Shown in pieces: positions 9,255 through 17,062 of a stretch of 64,000 bases of DNA (its first letter is position 1; every line of letters starts with the position of its first letter). The stretch spans positions 58,390-122,389 of the forward strand of contig JAKVBV010000002.1 in assembly GCA_022446965.1 (NCBI GenBank). The letters are read 5' to 3'. Made by a program: the position numbers and the translations under genes. This DNA comes from Phycisphaerales bacterium (GTDB lineage: Bacteria; Planctomycetota; Phycisphaerae; Phycisphaerales; SM1A02). The notes below the pieces were generated by a model. It had not been told where the DNA came from, did no database searches, and saw only the letters and a program-made list of their open reading frames with translations.

Positions 9255-9461
9255 GTGGATCAGGGCAATACAAAGACAATTCCGCCGGTAAGCACCGGGC
9301 AGCGCATCGCGTTGCTGGGCAGCCTTGTCGTAGTGGCCACCATGGTCGTACTGGGCTACGAATGGGGTGGCATGGGCGTTGCCATCGGCAATCTGATTGG
9401 ATTTGTCGGGATCGCAGTGTCGTTCGAAGTCGTGCTGCGGCGACGTCTGCCAAGCGTGTGA
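9255..9461 (+). CDS. Small two-helix membrane protein
   Basis: A 68-residue protein starting at GTG 9255, chosen because a strong GAGGAGG Shine-Dalgarno sits at about 9241-9247. An ATG at 9251 belongs to another frame. Two hydrophobic helices (RIALLGSLVVVATMVVLGY and GVAIGNLIGFVGIAVSFEVVL) are joined by a short Gly-rich turn, with a basic RRRLPSV tail. TACACT at about 9222 may be its -10. I do not recognise the family. It ends just before a convergent tRNA-binding-domain gene. Confidence 0.65.
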   Translation: MDQGNTKTIPPVSTGQRIALLGSLVVVATMVVLGYEWGGMGVAIGNLIGFVGIAVSFEVVLRRRLPSV

Positions 9462-9481
9462 CGCCCAAGGGCGATTCGAGC

Positions 9482-9850
9482 TCAGCTCACCTTGCTGCCT
9501 GGTGGCAGCGGTCGATCCACACGCAGCACGCAGACATCGCCCTTGGCGGCGTCTTCGTCGGCTGCAGACCCGGCCATGATCATGCCCTGACTCACTTCGC
9601 CGCGAATGGTGCGGGGTTCGAGATTGGCGACGATCACCACTTGTGTTCCCACAAGCGATTCCGGGTCGTACCACGCCTTGATGCCGGCACACACCTGACG
9701 GCCTTCGGGCGTGCCGTCGTCGAGCTGAATCTTCAGCAGACGATCGGCATCGGGATGTGGCTCAGCTGCGATGATCGTTGCCACGCGCAGATCAAGATTC
9801 GTGAACTGCTCGAAAGACACCGAAGGCAGTGGTTCGGGGGCGTTGGCCAT
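9482..9850 (-). CDS. tRNA-binding-domain protein (CsaA / MetG C-terminal type)
   Basis: A 122-residue stand-alone OB-fold tRNA-binding domain. Characteristic stretches are FTNLDLRVATIIAAEPHPDA, ADRLLKIQLDDG and VVIVANLEPRTIRGEVSQGM. The same domain forms the C-terminal dimerisation and tRNA-binding part of methionyl-tRNA synthetase and the chaperone-like protein CsaA. Since it is free here, it may work in trans with a truncated MetG elsewhere or act as CsaA; the sequence does not decide. It follows the PpiD-like gene on the same strand with a 26-nt gap. Confidence 0.85.
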   Translation of the reverse strand: MANAPEPLPSVSFEQFTNLDLRVATIIAAEPHPDADRLLKIQLDDGTPEGRQVCAGIKAWYDPESLVGTQVVIVANLEPRTIRGEVSQGMIMAGSAADEDAAKGDVCVLRVDRPLPPGSKVS

Positions 9851-9876
9851 GGCGTGTGTATCCGCAGAGAGAAGGT

Positions 9877-11748
9877 TCAGTTGGAGGCGTCGGCCGTGGC
9901 GTCGAGGGTGTCGTCGTCTTCCTCGTCGTCGCCGCCACTGCGTTCGTACCCGTGGCGTGCGGCCATCGCTTCGGCGGTGAACGCTGCACGAAGATCGGGC
10001 AGATCCGCGCCGCCGAAGTCATCGGCTGCGGCCATGTAGATCATCTGGCCGTTGTCGATCATGCTGGTCCACTGGGCATCGGACACCGGCACGCGACGAT
10101 CGAGGCGGACAACAACCAGTGCGAGGTTGCGATCACTGGGGACCACCACGATTCGCTCCGAGGCGTCGAGATCACTGAGCGTGTCGGCGCCCAGGGCGAT
10201 CGACTCGTCGATCACGGTGCCCACCACGTCGGCGTCGTCGGCCTCAAGGCCGGCAATGCGTGCGGGGCGAGGCAGGCCCGGGGCGAAGTTGCGCTGCATC
10301 GAGGTGGGCCCGTTCACTTCCGTGGCCCACGATTCGGCCAGGGCATCAAGGCCGTTGTCGCGCGCTTCGCCAGCGATGTCATCCTGCGATGCCAACAGGG
10401 CGTCGTAGGCGGCCTTGCGGCGGAGATCAGTATCAACCTGGGTCAGCACCTCGGCGAGATCATGCGGGGCACGATCGCCCTCGGCGCTGGTCGCTCGCAT
10501 GAAAATGCGATCACCTGTGGGGGTGGTCATCACGGGCAGCGTGATGTCGGCTTGCAGCGGCACGAGACCGCCACCGAATTCGTTCAGGGCACCGAGCAGA
10601 TCGGTGACCGCCCAGCGGGGGCGGCCCTCGGAGGTGGGACCGAACCGTTCGGTACCGGCGAAGCGGAAGGTGTCATCGGCACCGATCTCATCGATCGCGG
10701 TGAGCGTGTCGATGCTGGCCGGTTGGACCACGTCGTCGGCGGGAAGATCAAAGGACTCGATCAGGTCGGCGCGAAGATCAGCAAAGGGCACCTTCAGTTC
10801 GTTCCAATTGTCCGGCAACGTGACCACGCCATCGGTGCTCTCAAAGCCGCGACGGGGCAGACGGAGCGCATCAGCAGCGTGTCGCTCGAGATCACCCAGA
10901 CGCTTGTCAGCGGACTCACGCACGAATGCGTCGGTCACTTCGGCGGGCACTTCGGTGGCGCCTTCAATGGCCGGGAAGCGGCCTTCGTTGCGACGCCAGA
11001 ACATGCGCACATCGGTGTCGTCGTCGGCGACAGCGGCGCGGATGCCTGCTTCAACCGAGGCTCGGGGAATGACCAGCCATTCGACGGTGGCACGATCAGG
11101 CAGGCGGTAGCCGAAGCCGTGATCGCCTTCGCCGGGCACGGTGTCCTTCCAGGCGTCAAAGTGCGCCTGCAGTTCTTCGGGGGTGGGCGCCGCGGCGTCG
11201 TCGGCCTTGGCGGGCAGGACGACCAGTTGGACGTCGGCGCCTTCCAATTGGCGGCGACCTTCACGCACGAGTCGGTTGTCGGACAGCATGCCGCTGCGCA
11301 TGACCCACCGCAGGTATCGATCGATACCGAAGTAGGTGCTCAGGGCCGAGCGGATGACGGCGGGGTTGTGCCCGGTTTGTTGAGCCAGCGACAGTGCTTC
11401 ATCAGGGCCGATGGGCAGCGAACCAGCGCCGCCCACCATGCCAGCTTGCTGTGCCTCGTGGGCGAGCTGAATGAACACGTCCACATCTCGAGAGATGTCG
11501 CCCACGATGGGCAGGGGTTGCAGAGGCGGCGTCAGGGCGTTGATCACCCGAAGCTCGTTCTGGATGACGGCATAGTCCTGCCGGGAGATCTCGCGACCAT
11601 CACCGAACTTGGCGACCCAGGACGACTGGCCGCCCAGACCGCTGAAGTAGCCGACGATGTCGGCATTGCCCAGCAGAAAGACGATCATGATGCCGGATCC
11701 GAAGACGGCCAGCAGTGTGCGGTTGTATTTGCGAAGGACGCGAAGCAT
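9877..11748 (-). CDS. PpiD/SurA-N-like membrane-anchored chaperone-type protein
   Basis: About 623 residues from ATG 11748. An upstream in-frame ATG at 11796 would place the rpsD terminator hairpin inside the gene, so I prefer 11748. The N-terminus is cytoplasmic and basic (MLRVLRKYNRTLLAVFG), then one membrane helix (GSGIMIVFLLGNADIVGYF). The segment GREISRQDYAVIQNELRVIN is typical of SurA/PpiD N-terminal domains, and a long periplasmic part with repeated helical segments follows. I see no clear parvulin PPIase active-site pattern, so isomerase activity is doubtful. It ends in an acidic tail. The likely role is folding or quality control of exported proteins. Confidence 0.7.
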   Translation of the reverse strand: MLRVLRKYNRTLLAVFGSGIMIVFLLGNADIVGYFSGLGGQSSWVAKFGDGREISRQDYAVIQNELRVINALTPPLQPLPIVGDISRDVDVFIQLAHEAQQAGMVGGAGSLPIGPDEALSLAQQTGHNPAVIRSALSTYFGIDRYLRWVMRSGMLSDNRLVREGRRQLEGADVQLVVLPAKADDAAAPTPEELQAHFDAWKDTVPGEGDHGFGYRLPDRATVEWLVIPRASVEAGIRAAVADDDTDVRMFWRRNEGRFPAIEGATEVPAEVTDAFVRESADKRLGDLERHAADALRLPRRGFESTDGVVTLPDNWNELKVPFADLRADLIESFDLPADDVVQPASIDTLTAIDEIGADDTFRFAGTERFGPTSEGRPRWAVTDLLGALNEFGGGLVPLQADITLPVMTTPTGDRIFMRATSAEGDRAPHDLAEVLTQVDTDLRRKAAYDALLASQDDIAGEARDNGLDALAESWATEVNGPTSMQRNFAPGLPRPARIAGLEADDADVVGTVIDESIALGADTLSDLDASERIVVVPSDRNLALVVVRLDRRVPVSDAQWTSMIDNGQMIYMAAADDFGGADLPDLRAAFTAEAMAARHGYERSGGDDEEDDDTLDATADASN

Positions 11749-11754
11749 GAACGA

Positions 11755-11782
11755 AAGCCCCGTGGGGGAGACCACGGGGCTT
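11755..11782 (-). terminator. Rho-independent terminator of rpsD
   Basis: An 11-bp perfect stem (AAGCCCCGTGG paired with its complement) with a 6-nt loop, followed in the minus direction by TTTCG. It lies between the rpsD stop and the chosen start of the PpiD-like gene. Confidence 0.75.
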
Positions 11783-11843
11783 GGACGATCGTTCACGCGC
11801 TCAAGGGCGCACGGCGTCGCCGATCACCCCGCGAAGGGTTGAA

Positions 11844-12443
11844 TCAACGATAGAACTCGACGATGAGGTTGGTGTTGACCTCGAACGGAATGCGATCCGG
11901 AATGGGGTTGCCCGTCACGGTGACGCGCAGTTCCGAGGGGTTTACGTCGAGCCACTCGGGCGTCAAGTGACCGGCGAGCGATTCCATGTTCTCACGAACG
12001 AGCTTGTGAATGCCATCCTTGAACGTGATCGCATCGCCAGCCTTGAGGGCGTAGCTCGGGCGATCAACCTTCTTGCCATTCACGAGCACGTGGCCGTGCA
12101 CCACCATCTGGCGGGAAGCCCAGATCGTGCGAACAAGGCCACTGCGACGCAGCGCGTTATCAAGGCGACCTTCCAGCAACTGCAGCAGCAGTTCGCCGGT
12201 GTTGCCCTTGCGGCGAGAAGCCTCGGCCACGTAGCGGCGCATCTGCTTCTCGAGGATGTTGTAGTGGAACCGGAGCTTCTGCTTCTCGGTGAGTCGAATG
12301 CCATAGTCCTTGGGACGACGGTTGCGGAAACCGTGCATGCCAGGGGCGTTGAGCTGACGGCGAGCCGTGTGCTTCGGGATGTCCGCGATCGGTACACCGA
12401 CGCGACGGGACAGCTTCACCTTGGGACCGAGATAACGAGCCAT
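11844..12443 (-). CDS. rpsD: 30S ribosomal protein S4
   Basis: A 199-residue S4, a primary 16S rRNA-binding protein that organises the 30S body. MARYLGPKVKLSRRVGVPI, the S4 domain around RRSGLVRTIWASRQMVVHGHV and the C-terminal IPFEVNTNLIVEFYR are all typical. It lacks the N-terminal zinc cysteines (the C- form). The gene stands alone rather than with rpsK/rpsM/rpoA. A GGAG Shine-Dalgarno precedes the ATG by about 10 nt, and a promoter and leader hairpin lie upstream, so autoregulation by S4 is possible. Confidence 0.98.
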   Translation of the reverse strand: MARYLGPKVKLSRRVGVPIADIPKHTARRQLNAPGMHGFRNRRPKDYGIRLTEKQKLRFHYNILEKQMRRYVAEASRRKGNTGELLLQLLEGRLDNALRRSGLVRTIWASRQMVVHGHVLVNGKKVDRPSYALKAGDAITFKDGIHKLVRENMESLAGHLTPEWLDVNPSELRVTVTGNPIPDRIPFEVNTNLIVEFYR

Positions 12444-12474
12444 GCGTGGCTACTCCAGAGCAGGTCGAAACAGC

Positions 12475-12500
12475 GACCCCGACGCCACCGTGGCGACGGG
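12475..12500 (-). promoter_or_regulatory. Hairpin in the rpsD leader
   Basis: An inverted repeat (CGCC/GGCG extended through one mismatch by CCCG/CGGG) sits in the predicted rpsD 5' leader. It could be an S4-responsive autoregulatory element, but no known S4-leader consensus was matched. Confidence 0.3.
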
Positions 12501-12513
12501 AATCGAGTCGCGT

Positions 12514-12542
12514 ATTAGACCCGGAATCGGCCTTGGAAGCAA
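12514..12542 (-). promoter_or_regulatory. Promoter of rpsD
   Basis: On the minus strand TTGCTT (12537-12542), a 17-nt spacer and TCTAAT (12514-12519) form a good sigma-70-type promoter. The leader would be about 65 nt. Confidence 0.6.
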
Positions 12543-12581
12543 GCCATGCAGGGATCTGTGGCCCCCGCACGCGGCCCGGAA

Positions 12582-14498
12582 TCAGTACGCCCGGGCGTCG
12601 AGCCCGTCACACCAGTTCAAAAAGGCCCGATTCACCACGCGGAGGCCCCCGGGAGTGGGGTATTCGCCGCTGAAGTACCAGTCGCCCGAGTGCTGGGGCA
12701 TGGCCGCGTGCAGGCCCGTAAGTGACTGGTAGACAACATCCAACTGGCCGTCCCAAGGCACATCCCGCGGCCGGACGAGCTCGGCCACCTTCGCGGCCAG
12801 CTGGGCATCGGTAAACGGGGCGTAGAGTCGCTGGACATGATTGACCAGCTCGTGATCGGGCTTGCCGGCCTGGGCTCGACAATCTCGCTCGATGTCGCTG
12901 ATGAGGTCGTCATCACCATTGGCCCGAAGCAGGGCCACGGCGGCCTGGAAGGCGACGAACCGATGAATATGGCTCATGTCGATGCCGTAGCAGTCGGGGT
13001 ACTTGATCAGCGGCGCCGACGACACCACCACGATTCGCTTGGGATTGAGACGCGACAAGATGGTCACGATCGACTCCCGCAGCGTGGTGCCCCGCACGAT
13101 CGAATCGTCGAGCACCACCAGGGTGTCTTTGTCACCGACCAGAGATCGCGTGATGTCGTACACGTGCATGACCAGGTCGCGGCGGGCCGCGTCATGGGTG
13201 ATGAAGGTGCGAAGTCGTTGGTCCTTATGCGCGATCTTGTCAGCACGCACCTGTGGCGTGACGAGGGCTTCAATCTCGTCTCGCTTCACATCGCCACTCT
13301 GGATGTGATCCCAGATCTGCCCCACCTGTCGTTCGCGAACCAACCGCTGCGTTTCGCCCACCAGTCCGTAGAAGGCGGTCTCCGCCGTGTTGGGAACGAA
13401 CGAGTACACCGTGTTGGACACGTCCCAGTCGACCATGTCGAGCACGGTGCCGGCGAGTTGGCGGCCCAGGCGCTTGCGCTCTTCGTAGATGCTCGGGTCA
13501 TTGCCGCGGCTGAAGTAGATGCGTTCGAATGTGCATTCGCGACGCGGGGCTTCGGAGATGTACCGCTCCACCGTGACTTCGCCATTGCGACGCACGTTGA
13601 TGACGGAGCCGGGCTCCACTTCTTGCACCTGATCCGGGTCGACATTGAAGACGCTGGTCAGCGGGGCGCGCTCGGAGGCGGCCGCCACCACATCGTCGTC
13701 CATGTACCAGAAGCCCGGACGAATGCCGGCGGGATCGCGGAACACGAAGCCGTCGCCGCTGCCCAGCAGACCGGCGAACAGCCAGCCGCCGTCCCAATCT
13801 TCGCAGGCTTTGCGCAGCACGCGGGCGATGTCGATCTCTTTGGCCACTGCATCGGTGAGTTCACGACCATCGAGACCGAGGAACGAGCCCGGGCCCATCG
13901 TGGACCGCAGATGCCGATGTTCCAGATCGAGGCAGTAGCCCACGCGCTCGAGCACCACCTGTGTGTCGGAGTCGCCCACGGGATGCAGGCCGTACTCGAC
14001 CAGCCGGCGGAAGAGCTCCGGCGAGTTGGTCATGTTGAAGTTGCCCGCGATCGCCAGATTGCGACTGGGGTTGTTGTCCTTGCGGATCAGCGGATGGTTG
14101 AAGGCCACACTGCGACCGGCATGCGTGCCGTAGCGCAGGTGCCCGATGTAGGCATGGCCGAGGAAATCAGCCCGCTGCATCCACTGCCGTTCGTTCTCGG
14201 CCGTGAGGGGATCGTCTTCCAATCCTTGGAGGTCGCGTGTGACGGCGTCGAAGATGCGCTCGATGGCGTTGTGTCGTGTGGACCGCAGTCGACGCAGAAA
14301 CGGCATGCCTGGAGGCATGTCAAACTTGGCCACGGCCAAGCCGGCGCCGTCCTGCCCTCGGTTGTATTGCTTCTGCATGAGCAAGTGCATGCGGCGCAGG
14401 CCCCAGGCGGCGTCACCGTACTTCTGCGCGTAGTGGCTCAACGGCTTTCGGAGCCGCATGAACGCCAGACCGCAGTAGTGGCCGATGGGGTCGCTCAA
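12582..14498 (-). CDS. purF: Amidophosphoribosyltransferase (long PurF type)
   Basis: A 638-residue enzyme transferring glutamine amide nitrogen to PRPP, the first step of purine synthesis. The N-terminal Ntn glutaminase has its probable nucleophile at Cys9 (HYCGLAFMRL), implying removal of a short propeptide, and NRGQDGAGLA follows. The PRPP-binding loop is TLVVLDDSIVRGTTLRESI near residue 468. At about 640 residues it is much longer than E. coli PurF (about 505) and resembles the long form of Bacteroidetes. The start codon is TTG at 14498, with AGGGTA (TACCCT on the minus strand) 9 nt upstream. The C-terminal extension (about 120 residues) is of unknown role. Confidence 0.9.
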   Translation of the reverse strand: MSDPIGHYCGLAFMRLRKPLSHYAQKYGDAAWGLRRMHLLMQKQYNRGQDGAGLAVAKFDMPPGMPFLRRLRSTRHNAIERIFDAVTRDLQGLEDDPLTAENERQWMQRADFLGHAYIGHLRYGTHAGRSVAFNHPLIRKDNNPSRNLAIAGNFNMTNSPELFRRLVEYGLHPVGDSDTQVVLERVGYCLDLEHRHLRSTMGPGSFLGLDGRELTDAVAKEIDIARVLRKACEDWDGGWLFAGLLGSGDGFVFRDPAGIRPGFWYMDDDVVAAASERAPLTSVFNVDPDQVQEVEPGSVINVRRNGEVTVERYISEAPRRECTFERIYFSRGNDPSIYEERKRLGRQLAGTVLDMVDWDVSNTVYSFVPNTAETAFYGLVGETQRLVRERQVGQIWDHIQSGDVKRDEIEALVTPQVRADKIAHKDQRLRTFITHDAARRDLVMHVYDITRSLVGDKDTLVVLDDSIVRGTTLRESIVTILSRLNPKRIVVVSSAPLIKYPDCYGIDMSHIHRFVAFQAAVALLRANGDDDLISDIERDCRAQAGKPDHELVNHVQRLYAPFTDAQLAAKVAELVRPRDVPWDGQLDVVYQSLTGLHAAMPQHSGDWYFSGEYPTPGGLRVVNRAFLNWCDGLDARAY

Positions 14499-14528
14499 GG
14501 GACGGGAAGGGTACCCGACGAGCGGGGG

Positions 14529-14876
14529 TCAAGGCTCGGTTGAGCGGGCATTTTCTGCACACTCCGGCGGGGATCGGCGGCTGGCGTCGGCCTCCAGCAC
14601 GATGGCTTGATCACCGTGGTCGTCGACCACGATCACCATCACTTGCGTGGAGGCATCGCAACGGGTCATCAGCGTGCGGAAATCGTCTCCGGCGGGCACA
14701 TCGGCGGCTGCAAACCAGTGCATGGCGGGCGTGTCCTGATGCAGGTCGGCTCGATGCATGACCACGGCGCCCGGCCCGGAGGTTTGGGCGCTGGTCCACG
14801 CGAAGGCCGCCATGGCATCCCAGTGGGCGGCGGCGGCTTCGATGGTGGCGGCGGCGGCGTCGGGGTCGGCGGTCAT
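14529..14876 (-). CDS. Hypothetical protein, 115 residues
   Basis: A small, acidic, probably cytoplasmic protein, rich in Ala and Asp at the N-terminus (MTADPDAAAATIEAAAAHW) with a compact strand-rich middle (VMVIVVDDHGDQAIVLEAD). I recognise no domain. A TAGGCT hexamer lies 6 nt before the ATG, suggesting a leaderless transcript, and the gene ends 30 nt before the purF start. Codon use resembles its neighbours, which supports it being real. Confidence 0.6.
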   Translation of the reverse strand: MTADPDAAAATIEAAAAHWDAMAAFAWTSAQTSGPGAVVMHRADLHQDTPAMHWFAAADVPAGDDFRTLMTRCDASTQVMVIVVDDHGDQAIVLEADASRRSPPECAENARSTEP

Positions 14877-14882
14877 GGGGGC

Positions 14883-14888
14883 AGCCTA
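14883..14888 (-). promoter_or_regulatory. -10 element of the 115-residue hypothetical gene (leaderless)
   Basis: TAGGCT on the minus strand ends 6 nt before the ATG at 14876. Confidence 0.4.
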
Positions 14889-14916
14889 TCGGCGTCATGC
14901 CGGATGGGCGCAGACC

Positions 14917-14953
14917 AAGCCCCCACGCCACCATGGCAGTGGCCCGGGGGCTT
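14917..14953 (-). terminator. Hairpin terminator downstream of ahcY
   Basis: An 8-bp outer stem (AAGCCCCC/GGGGGCTT) continues into an inner 5-bp stem (GCCAC/GTGGC). It lies 70-110 nt past the ahcY stop. There is no T-run, so termination may be partial or factor-aided. Confidence 0.45.
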
Positions 14954-15026
14954 GATCGGGAGAGAGAGAAGTAGAGGAGTTTGTTGATCGTCCACCGGCG
15001 GGTGAACGCTGGAGTCAATCTGTGAA

Positions 15027-16520
15027 TCAGTACCGGTAGTGGTCAGGCTTGTAGGGGCCTTCCAACGGCACGCCGATGTAGTCGGCTTGTTCCTGCGTGA
15101 GTTCGGTCAGATCGGCGCCTAGTTGCTCAAGGTGCAGGCGGGCCACCATCTCGTCGAGCTTCTTGGGTAGGGTGATGACGTCGGTGGTGCTGTACGCCTC
15201 ATGATTGGCATGCAGTTCCATCTGGGCCAGCACCTGATTGGTGAAGGACGCACTCATCACGAAGGAGGGATGGCCCGTGGCGCAGCCGAGGTTCAGCAGG
15301 CGGCCTTCGGCAAGCACGATGATGCTGTGGCCGTCGGCGAACTTCCACTCGTGCACCTGATCCTTGATTTTGATCTTGGTGACGGCGTTGTCGCCCTCGA
15401 GGCCGGCCATGTCGATCTCGTTGTCGAAGTGGCCAATGTTGCCCACGATGGCGTTGTGCTTCATCTTGGCCATGTGATCGGCGCGGATGATGTTGAAGTT
15501 GCCCGTGGTGGTGACGAAGAGGTCGGCCTTGTCGACCACGTCGTCGAGCCGCACCACGTCGTAGCCTTCCATGCAGGCCTGCAAAGCGCAGATGGGGTCG
15601 ATTTCGGTGACCAGCACACGGCACCCCTGGCTGCGGAGGCTCTGGCAGCAGCCCTTGCCCACGTCGCCGTAGCCACAGACCACGGCAACCTTGCCCGCCA
15701 GCATCACATCGGTAGCCCGCATGATGCCGTCCACGCACGAGTGACGACAGCCGTAGAGGTTGTCGAACTTGCTCTTGGTCACGGCGTCGTTCACGTTGAT
15801 GGCGGGGAAGAGCAGCTCGCCCGACTCGGCCATCTGGTACAGGCGGTGTACGCCGGTGGTCGTTTCCTCGGACACACCCTTGATCGCCTTGGCGAAGGGG
15901 GGCCACATGCCTGGAGCTAGCTCGGCGAGGTCGGTGAGCACCTGCAGCACGATGGCGAACTCTTCGTTGTCGGCGGTGCTTGGTACGGGCACGGCGCCGG
16001 CGGCTTCGAACGCGGCACCCCTGTGGACGAGCAAGGTGGCGTCGCCACCGTCATCGAGGATGAGGTTCGGGCCGGCGTTTTCGCCCCAGTGCAGGGCCTG
16101 GAAGGTGCACCACCAGTATTCCTCGAGGGTCTCACCCTTCCATGCGAACACCGGGATGCCCTTGGGATCGGCCGGTGTGCCGGTGGGGCCTACGGCCACG
16201 GCGGCGGCGGCGTGATCTTGCGTGGAGAAGATGTTGCAACTGGCCCAGCGGACCTCGGCGCCCAGGTACACGAGGGTCTCGATCAGCACGGCCGTCTGAA
16301 TGGTCATGTGCAGCGAGCCGGTGATGCGAGCACCAGTCAGCGGCTTGGACGCGCCGTACTTGGCACGCAAGGCCATCAGGCCGGGCATCTCGTGCTGTGC
16401 GAGTTCGATTTCCTTCCGCCCGAAGGCCACGGTGTCGGCCGACAGATCGGCCACCTTGAAGGGCAGATCGGTGAGCAGCGGCAGGCCGGTGTTCATGAAG
16501 GTGGTGGCGGTTGCGTCCAT
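15027..16520 (-). CDS. ahcY: Adenosylhomocysteinase
   Basis: A 497-residue NAD-dependent enzyme that splits S-adenosylhomocysteine to adenosine and homocysteine, removing the inhibitor left by methyltransferases. I chose ATG 16520 because GGAG lies 8 nt upstream; an upstream ATG at 16577 has no such site. Substrate-domain motifs include [18 protein letters not shown] and [14 protein letters not shown]. The Rossmann loop is [17 protein letters not shown], and the C-terminal dimer tail ends PYKPDHYRY. It is transcribed from a strong promoter with a palindrome over the start site. Confidence 0.98.
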   Translation of the reverse strand: MDATATTFMNTGLPLLTDLPFKVADLSADTVAFGRKEIELAQHEMPGLMALRAKYGASKPLTGARITGSLHMTIQTAVLIETLVYLGAEVRWASCNIFSTQDHAAAAVAVGPTGTPADPKGIPVFAWKGETLEEYWWCTFQALHWGENAGPNLILDDGGDATLLVHRGAAFEAAGAVPVPSTADNEEFAIVLQVLTDLAELAPGMWPPFAKAIKGVSEETTTGVHRLYQMAESGELLFPAINVNDAVTKSKFDNLYGCRHSCVDGIMRATDVMLAGKVAVVCGYGDVGKGCCQSLRSQGCRVLVTEIDPICALQACMEGYDVVRLDDVVDKADLFVTTTGNFNIIRADHMAKMKHNAIVGNIGHFDNEIDMAGLEGDNAVTKIKIKDQVHEWKFADGHSIIVLAEGRLLNLGCATGHPSFVMSASFTNQVLAQMELHANHEAYSTTDVITLPKKLDEMVARLHLEQLGADLTELTQEQADYIGVPLEGPYKPDHYRY

Positions 16521-16595
16521 GGTCACATCTCCACTGGTCCAGGGTCTTTGAAGGGGGTCCAAACCTTGTATCGGCATGGGCCTCGCACGAGTAAT

Positions 16596-16619
16596 ATCCG
16601 TATTTCCGGAAAGACGGAT
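16596..16619 (-). promoter_or_regulatory. Operator-like palindrome over the ahcY transcription start
   Basis: A 24-bp dyad with 11 of 12 pairs, centred at 16607/16608 and reading ATCCGTATTTCC then its near-mirror. It begins at the last base of the -10 and covers the predicted start site, the classical place for a repressor. The regulator is unknown; an SAH- or methionine-cycle-responsive ArsR- or TetR-type repressor would fit. Confidence 0.6.
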
Positions 16620-16647
16620 TTATACCCGCATTTTCGCCCTTGGTCAA
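16619..16647 (-). promoter_or_regulatory. Promoter of ahcY
   Basis: On the minus strand TTGACC (16642-16647), a 17-nt spacer and TATAAA (16619-16624) make one of the best sigma-70-type promoters in the window. The predicted start is near 16612, giving a leader of about 90 nt. Confidence 0.75.
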
Positions 16648-16669
16648 CCCTTGAGGGCTGATTCTCTGC

Positions 16670-16698
16670 CTGTCACGGGGTCGTACTCCTGCTACACT
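16670..16698 (+). promoter_or_regulatory. Candidate promoter of atpC
   Basis: CTGTCA (16670-16675), a 17-nt spacer and TACACT (16693-16698). It is divergent to the ahcY promoter and leaves a leader of about 70 nt. Confidence 0.5.
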
Positions 16699-16777
16699 GC
16701 CCCGCCTGCAGGGCCCGGCGCCGGGGCCTGCGCGTGCCTGCTCAGCGGCCCGTCCTGGGCCATCGATGGAGTGTCTT

Positions 16778-17062
16778 GTGTCCACCTCATTTGCCTGTCG
16801 TGTGATCACCCCTGCCGGCTCGACCTTCGAGGGCGAGGCGACGTACGTGTCCTTCCCCGCATGGGATGGGCAGTACGGCGTAATGGCCAACATGGCCCCG
16901 ATTCTCTCGCGACTGGGAACGGGCACGCTTCGGATCGATGGTCCTGAGCCACAGTCCTTCCACACCAGCGGTGGATTTGCACATGTGCACGAGGGTGTCT
17001 TGACGATCTTGTCGGATGAAGTGACATCCGATGCCCACGACGCTGCAACAGCCGGTGCCTGA
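16778..17062 (+). CDS. atpC: F1 ATP synthase epsilon subunit (N-terminal domain only)
   Basis: About 94 residues from GTG 16778, chosen because GGAG lies 6 nt upstream; ATG at 16766 is the alternative. The beta-sandwich domain of subunit epsilon is recognisable: CRVITPAGSTFEGEATYVSF, PAWDGQYGVMANMAPILSRL and TGTLRIDG. The usual C-terminal helical hairpin that inhibits ATP hydrolysis is absent, since most epsilon subunits are about 130-140 residues. No other ATP synthase gene is nearby, so this gene has left the atp operon, or a second epsilon exists elsewhere. It overlaps scpB by 32 nt. Confidence 0.85.
   Translation: MSTSFACRVITPAGSTFEGEATYVSFPAWDGQYGVMANMAPILSRLGTGTLRIDGPEPQSFHTSGGFAHVHEGVLTILSDEVTSDAHDAATAGA

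Noticed and set aside
11749..11796. Upstream ATG for the PpiD-like protein
   Set aside because: It would translate through the rpsD terminator hairpin; ATG 11748 gives a normal basic N-terminus before the membrane helix.
9829..11853. 674-residue plus-strand open frame
   Set aside because: Antisense to the PpiD-like gene; the minus-strand product has a clear membrane anchor and family features, the plus-strand one none.
12837..14543. 568-residue plus-strand open frame
   Set aside because: Antisense to purF, which carries clear catalytic motifs.
16521..16660. SAH riboswitch upstream of ahcY
   Set aside because: I looked for the conserved SAH-element core in the leader and did not see it. The leader instead holds a DNA-type palindrome over the transcription start.
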